Assembly: GCA_964578535.1 (NCBI GenBank)
Contig: CAZODI010000015.1
Span: 8,657-72,656, forward strand
Origin: PHBD01 sp964578535
GTDB lineage: Bacteria > Desulfobacterota > Syntrophia > Syntrophales > PHBD01
Direction: 5' to 3'
DNA: 64,000 nt
Positions 60,069-64,000 of the stretch are shown one piece after another. The position numbers and the translations under genes are program-made. The notes beneath the pieces are model-generated. The model had not been told where the DNA came from, searched no databases, and worked only from the letters and a program-made list of their open reading frames with translations. Each line of letters begins with the position of its first letter. Position 1 is the stretch's first letter.

Positions 60069-60602
60069 ATGAAACGCTTGGCCATGTTCGTGACGGGTAT
60101 CCTGATCCTGTCATGCCTGACCGCTTGCACCAGGGAAGAGGCGAGAGTTACGCAGGCCGCATCGGAGAGCTCGTTTGATGCAAGCGTGCTCACGGTGAAG
60201 CAGGCGGATTTCAGAAAGGTGCGGGGCCAGGTCCTGTATGTCCCCATCTATTCCAACCTCCCCCGCGACGAGAGGAAGATGTTCGACGTGAGTGCCTTCA
60301 TCGCCATCCACAATACGGACCTGGATCATCGGATCCGGATCACGAAGGTGCTTTACTTCAACAACGACGGAAAGCTTGTGAAGGACTTCACCCCGCCGGC
60401 TCTGCAATTGGAGCCCCTGGGGGCCACAAACTTCTTCATCCCAAAGAGCGACCAGAGCGGTACGGGAGCGAACTTCCTTGTGGAATGGGTGTCGGAGACG
60501 CCGGTACGTGAGCCCCTGATTGAATCCGTGATGATCAACCTCGAGACGCATCACTCTTTCGCCTTTCAGAGCAGGGGCCACGTCGTCCGGGAAAGGCAAT
60601 GA
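60069..60602 (+). CDS. DUF3124-family lipoprotein
   Basis: The 177-residue exported protein has a lipobox (LSCLTAC, Cys near residue 20) and the DUF3124 pattern: GQVLYVPIYSNLPRDERKMFDVSAFIAIHNTDLDHRIRITKVLYFNNDGKLVKDF and PLGATNFFIPKSDQSGTGANFLVEW. Function unknown; a surface-anchored beta-sandwich is likely. TAGGAGGGT precedes the ATG. Single gene, with no promoter recognised between it and 59969. Confidence 0.85.
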   Translation: MKRLAMFVTGILILSCLTACTREEARVTQAASESSFDASVLTVKQADFRKVRGQVLYVPIYSNLPRDERKMFDVSAFIAIHNTDLDHRIRITKVLYFNNDGKLVKDFTPPALQLEPLGATNFFIPKSDQSGTGANFLVEWVSETPVREPLIESVMINLETHHSFAFQSRGHVVRERQ

Positions 60603-60730
60603 TGGAATGCAGGCCGGGCGGGGCGACTGACGATGCCCTCAGGAGATCTGAAGGGGACAAGCCGGCGTCCTGGTTGCAGAATTCAGTGACAGGTTGATGC
60701 CGGGAGATGTGATCGACCGGAGAATCATCG

Positions 60731-60772
60731 CAAAAAAGGGGTCACAACCCGCGAGTGCGATTTGTAACCCCT
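60731..60772 (-). terminator. Intrinsic terminator beside the tRNA 3' end
   Basis: On the minus strand an 11-bp stem (60737-60747 with 60762-60772, one mismatch) is followed by TTTTTTG. It lies 12 nt beyond the CCA end of the tRNA fragment, exactly where a tRNA terminator would be. Confidence 0.75.
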
Positions 60773-60783
60773 TTCGAGTGATC

Positions 60784-60811
60784 TGGTGGGACGTATCGGG
60801 ATCGAACCGAC
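60784..60811 (-). other. 3' end of a tRNA gene (T-arm and acceptor strand with CCA), attachment-site-like
   Basis: On the minus strand GTCGG-TTCGATC-CCGAT is a complete T arm, followed by ACGTCCC-A-CCA, the 3' acceptor strand with discriminator and encoded CCA. The matching 5' half (GGGACGT... with D and anticodon arms) is absent upstream; hsdR-like coding sequence is there instead. A tRNA 3' end without its 5' half is the usual attachment-site relic of an integrative element. The amino acid cannot be assigned. Confidence 0.7.
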
Positions 60812-60820
60812 GACGAAATA

Positions 60821-61049
60821 TTCGTGCTCTCCTGAGAAAGCGACGATCGCCTTGTAGAGACTCTTGCGCTCGATCAGGTAATCCCGGATAGCGTGATCGT
60901 ACTGAATGGCCCTTTCAACCCAGTCTGTGACCATCATGGCCCGTGCCTGGCCGCCTATTTTCCCCAGCGCCAGAACCTGTTCCTGAAAATGGCCACCCAT
61001 GATCCCGGCCTTGAGGCGAATCGCGTAGTCGTGGCTTTCGACACAACAG
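60821..61049 (-). pseudogene. Fragment of a type I restriction endonuclease R subunit (hsdR)
   Basis: The frame reads ESHDYAIRLKAGIMGGHFQEQ, then GKIGGQARAMMVTDWVERAIQYDHAIRDYL, then ERKSLYKAIVAFSGEHE and runs straight into the tRNA 3' end. The sequence KIGGQARAMVVT..IERAIQY...AIVAFSGE is the helicase-like part of HsdR. About 75 residues survive out of roughly 1,000; both ends are missing. It reads as a decayed remnant of a restriction system carried by the island, cut at the tRNA-like border. Confidence 0.65.
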
Positions 61050-61081
61050 AAACCCCGTACGTTTCCAGGAAGCGGGGTTTC
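61049..61081. terminator. Inverted repeat with T-rich end
   Basis: GAAACCCCG (61049-61057) and CGGGGTTTC (61073-61081), perfect 9-bp stem with a 15-nt loop. TATTC follows on the plus strand and TGTTGTG on the minus strand. No intact gene ends here. 61082-61325 is AT-richer and shows no other feature. Confidence 0.4.
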
Positions 61082-61325
61082 TATTCATCGGCCCATCTCC
61101 GTCACCACAACGGCAGGGGTAGACAGGTGTCATATCTGTAAGCATCATTCATACGTTGTTTTTAATACATCCATTATGCTTTGATATCCGTAATGAAAAA
61201 CAGGTATGAGGACAGCATGTGATACGTCCGGGTTTTGTGGCACATAAATTGTGCGGTTGATAGGAGCCTCCGGAAGGGGATCATTACAGGGTGTGTCCAC
61301 AACAAATCATGAAAGGAGGCACGTG

Positions 61326-63107
61326 ATGAAGCGATCATACGAATGCAAGAGATTCTGTTTCATCTTTTTAACGGGTCTGCTGATTTTCTCTCTATCAGCC
61401 TGTTCAAGAGACATCGTCAAAAATGAAAGTCAGACCGCGGGATATCCAATTGCGTCCGACGTTCAAACGACCGCGCAAAGGACGATTGTGCCGGGGCCAA
61501 AACCTTCGATGACGATCAATCTGTGGGAAATTTCCAAATACAGCCAATACGGTTATGGGAACTGGACCTATGGCCCGGGGCTTCCCCATGACAAGCGGCT
61601 CGATCTCATGCCGCCTGCATACCGCGGTGCGACCGTCACGAAAAATACGAAACTTCTTAATTTCTTTACTATTTCCGATATCCATATCACCGACAAGGAA
61701 TCTCCCAACCAGTTGATCTATATCCAGCGCCTGCATCCCACGCTGCCGGTGGGGGCCTCTCTGTATTCCGGGATCATGCTGTACACGACCCATGTGCTCG
61801 ACGCCGCCGTCCAGACGATCAACGCCCTGCACAAACAAAATCCAATGGACTTCGGCATCTCGCTGGGCGATGCCTGCAACACGACACAGTACAACGAAAC
61901 GCGCTGGTATATCGATGTCCTGGACGGCAAGGTCATCCGGCCCACCTCCGGCGCGCATCTGGGAGCCGGCACCATCGTGTACCAGAAACCTTTTCAAGCC
62001 GCGGGGCTTGACAAGTCGATCCCCTGGTATCAGACCCTCGGCAACCACGATCATTTCTGGATGGGTTCCATTCCCGTGGACTACAGCCTCCGCAAGGACC
62101 TCCGGCAGTCCTTCATCACCGATGAAGTCTTCGCCACGGGTGATGTCCTGAGTGATCCCCGGAAAATCAACAGCCGCGATTATTATGTGGGGGTGATCGA
62201 CGGCTCAACACCTTACGGAGAAATCAAATATGCAGGGCCTGTCGCAAATTTCAAGAGCCCACCGAAAGTCGCCGCCGATCCGGACCGCCGTTCGCTTTTG
62301 CGAACCGAGTGGCTGCAGGAATTCTTCAAAACCTCTTCCCTCCCGGTAGGTCACGGGTTCAACATGGCCAGCGCCAAAGACGGCTTTGCTTGCTACAGCT
62401 TTGTTCCGAAAGCGAATGTTCCGCTCAAGGTGATCGTCCTGGACAATACCCAGAAGGAGGACGACGGCTCTGCCGACATCCATGGCCACGGCTTTCTGGA
62501 TCAGGTGCGCTGGGCTTGGCTGAAAAAAGAACTGGCCGAGGGGACGGCGGCAGGACAGCTCATGATCATCGCCGCGCACGTTCCGATTGGCGTCGAAGTG
62601 ACGGCGCCTGATTCCGAAATGGGTTGGTGGACGGATCCGCAAAATGCCGTCACCCTGCCGGATCTGATTGCTGAGCTGCAAAGCCATCCGAATCTTCTGA
62701 TGTGGATGGCCGGACATCGTCATTTAAGTACCGTCAAAGCCTTTATCTCGCCTGATCCGGTCCATGCGCCTGAAAGAGGCTTCTGGCATGTGGAAACGCC
62801 ATCGCTGCGGGATTTTCCTCAGCAGTTCCGGACTTTCGAGATTTATCTCAACAGCGACGAGTCCGTTTCCATCGTGACGACCAACGTGGATCCGGCTGTC
62901 AGAGAGGGAACACCTGCAGCAACATCGCGCACATATGCCGTCGCGACAACGCAGATCGTTCAGACCTGGGATGTCACCACGAAGTGGAATCCAACGAATG
63001 ATCCAACCGTTAAGCAGATGCCCGCCGGATCTTATAATGCGGAACTGGTCAAACCATTGAGTCCGGCCATGAAGGCGAAGCTGCGGACGCTGTACCCGGC
63101 ACCGTAA
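61326..63107 (+). CDS. Metallophosphoesterase lipoprotein (TIGR03768-like)
   Basis: The 593-residue protein has a lipobox (LSACS, Cys near residue 26) and a calcineurin-like phosphoesterase core: FFTISDIHITDKESP (Asp, His), SLGDACNTTQYNETR, QTLGNHDHFW (Asn-His), IIAAHVPIG and WMAGHRHLSTV. These supply the dinuclear metal ligands. The long loops and the RTYAVATTQIVQTWDVTTKWNPTNDP tail resemble the TIGR03768 family of unknown substrate. AAAGGAGG lies before ATG 61326. GC is lower than the main part of the window. It stands alone inside the presumed island. Confidence 0.85.
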   Translation: MKRSYECKRFCFIFLTGLLIFSLSACSRDIVKNESQTAGYPIASDVQTTAQRTIVPGPKPSMTINLWEISKYSQYGYGNWTYGPGLPHDKRLDLMPPAYRGATVTKNTKLLNFFTISDIHITDKESPNQLIYIQRLHPTLPVGASLYSGIMLYTTHVLDAAVQTINALHKQNPMDFGISLGDACNTTQYNETRWYIDVLDGKVIRPTSGAHLGAGTIVYQKPFQAAGLDKSIPWYQTLGNHDHFWMGSIPVDYSLRKDLRQSFITDEVFATGDVLSDPRKINSRDYYVGVIDGSTPYGEIKYAGPVANFKSPPKVAADPDRRSLLRTEWLQEFFKTSSLPVGHGFNMASAKDGFACYSFVPKANVPLKVIVLDNTQKEDDGSADIHGHGFLDQVRWAWLKKELAEGTAAGQLMIIAAHVPIGVEVTAPDSEMGWWTDPQNAVTLPDLIAELQSHPNLLMWMAGHRHLSTVKAFISPDPVHAPERGFWHVETPSLRDFPQQFRTFEIYLNSDESVSIVTTNVDPAVREGTPAATSRTYAVATTQIVQTWDVTTKWNPTNDPTVKQMPAGSYNAELVKPLSPAMKAKLRTLYPAP

Positions 63108-63596
63108 CCGGATCACGATCTTTGTCATCCGCTTCTGGACAGGGCAAGGCCTTGAAATCTTTTTCTGGGCGAGTGGGTTCTTCCGGTAGCTCTTGTAGAA
63201 AACCTGCTTTGCGATGTTGTAGCAGATGGCGGGGTCGAAGCTTTCCCGGTCAATGACTTGCGGATCGCGGCACAGATGAAAGGGTTAACTTATTCGGTGA
63301 CACCGGGACTAGCCAGGATTTAACAGGACTTATTGAGATCGGATAGTGACCCCTTGGTAAAGTTATGCCAATAGATTAATGGGTTAAGAAATATCGCCAC
63401 GGGCGATAATTATCTTATAGCACGAGTTATCAACAGCCTTGTCGCAGAACACGTTATTGAAATGCCTATAGATCGAGAAATGTAATCGGCGACAAAAATT
63501 TCCTGAATCATTGAACCCTCTGACCAAACATGTTTTGAATTAGCCGCGCGGCTGACGAACTAACGCCGTGCTGCTCCCATGCGTGCTAAGCGGCAA
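63108..63596. other. Low-GC intergenic stretch with an unidentified coding relic
   Basis: On the minus strand (about 63120-63260) VIDRESFDPAICYNIAKQVF and YKSYRKNPLAQKKISRPCP read like protein but have no start and no recognised family. The rest, to 63596, is AT-rich and shows no gene, promoter or terminator. The whole stretch looks like foreign or decayed DNA. Confidence 0.35.
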
Positions 63597-64000
63597 TCAC
63601 CTGCATTTAGACCTGTCGGTATTTGTCCGTCCTATCGACCACAACCAACCAAATATCACAAAAACAAGGGTAGAGCCTGAACAGAATACCTCGCAATAGC
63701 AGTACGTGCGCATAGCGAGTTTATGTACAAAGAAGATGTCGGCCGCAAGAAACGAAACCACGAAGATATTCCACTGAGCGAGGACACACCGTTCACCAGG
63801 GTTGCTCAAAAACTGCTTAAGGGCACCTTCCGGGAGCTTGTTGTGAATACGGTGACGAAATGAGCGGAAACTAGCAACATAGAAAACACCGATTGTTGTT
63901 AGCGCCAAGCCTGTGATCTCAGGAAGGGGACCTCGGGCATGCTCATTTGAAACATCAATATTGCTAAAACTGAACGCGAGTAGAGCTCCGACGATCGTCG
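63597..64000 (-). CDS. Membrane protein, partial (runs off the right edge)
   Basis: 134 codons are visible, open to the window edge, ending TNTDRSKCR before TGA 63597. Three or four hydrophobic segments appear (TIVGALLAFSF, EITGLALTTIGVFYVASF, WNIFVVSFLAADIFFV, STLVFVIFGWLW). No family is recognised. The N-terminus is outside the window. Low GC and unusual codon use match the neighbouring DNA, as for an island gene. Confidence 0.55.
   Translation of the reverse strand, partial: TIVGALLAFSFSNIDVSNEHARGPLPEITGLALTTIGVFYVASFRSFRHRIHNKLPEGALKQFLSNPGERCVLAQWNIFVVSFLAADIFFVHKLAMRTYCYCEVFCSGSTLVFVIFGWLWSIGRTNTDRSKCR

Noticed and set aside
63530..63600. Integron attC-like site beside the partial membrane protein
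   Set aside because: CGTTAG-like and GCTTAG-like patches occur, but no pair of GTTRRRY/RYYYAAC core sites with a foldable centre could be matched.

Overview
The window is 64 kb of GC-rich chromosome (about 60% GC over most of it, falling in the last 3 kb). Gene content points to an anaerobic, probably syntrophic or sulfate-reducer-related bacterium of the Desulfobacterota (Syntrophales-like). Evidence: a CaiB/BaiF CoA-transferase end, an AtoE short-chain fatty acid carrier, an acyl-CoA dehydrogenase/EtfAB/2-oxoacid:ferredoxin oxidoreductase cluster, a tungsten-type aldehyde:ferredoxin oxidoreductase with a four-cluster ferredoxin, an oxalate/formate-type carrier, two NtrC-type sigma-54 activators and a class III-type ribonucleotide reductase homologue. 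No rRNA, complete tRNA, CRISPR array or transposase is visible, and the species cannot be named from the sequence.

Layout. 1-2.2 kb: CoA-transferase end, then AtoE behind a promoter, a 12-codon leader ORF and an intrinsic terminator. 2.2-7.4 kb: zinc-ribbon protein, a decayed peptidoglycan glycosyltransferase, a DsbD-thioredoxin fusion with a partner thioredoxin, a small exported protein and a monooxygenase-fold protein. 7.6-18.7 kb, all on the minus strand: a PAS/sigma-54 activator, a truncated SlyD, a Tat-exported superoxide dismutase, UspA, WrbA, then KorB, KorA, EtfA (with ferredoxin domain), EtfB, a PfpI-family protein and an acyl-CoA dehydrogenase carrying a rubredoxin-like tail. The last group looks like one acyl-CoA to ferredoxin electron pathway with oxidative-stress genes behind it. 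19-24 kb: an SPFH/zinc-ribbon protein, then an HD (SAMHD1-like) phosphohydrolase overlapping by 4 nt an NrdD-like protein that has lost its glycyl-radical glycine. 24-31 kb: gmhA-grpE-dnaK behind a heat-shock-like promoter, a periplasmic binding protein, surE, a tandem USP and a MORN-like repeat protein.

31-45 kb: a glycerol-3-phosphate dehydrogenase-like gene; a stand-alone trpB2 preceded by a trp attenuator whose leader peptide has three consecutive Trp codons; rarA; a histidine kinase/NtrC response-regulator pair separated by a repeat element; cutA, two methyltransferases, a Skp-like chaperone, and a three-gene operon of two coiled-coil miniproteins plus a C39-like cysteine peptidase. 45-55 kb: cyclase, OFA carrier, UbiA prenyltransferase, then an alcohol/aldehyde operon in which a metal-ligand-deficient Fe-ADH paralogue precedes an intact Fe-ADH, aldehyde:ferredoxin oxidoreductase and ferredoxin. 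55-60.6 kb: a chemoreceptor with a candidate sigma-54 promoter, and a Kef-type antiporter with a zinc-ribbon miniprotein behind a leader that ends in a terminator.

60.7-64 kb looks like one edge of a genomic island. A tRNA 3' end with its own terminator abuts a fragment of a type I restriction hsdR gene, followed by lower-GC DNA with a metallophosphoesterase lipoprotein and a membrane protein running off the end. The most unusual items are the HD/NrdD-like pair, the trp attenuator on a free-standing trpB2, the paired dead/live alcohol dehydrogenases, the rubredoxin-tailed acyl-CoA dehydrogenase and the tRNA/hsdR junction.
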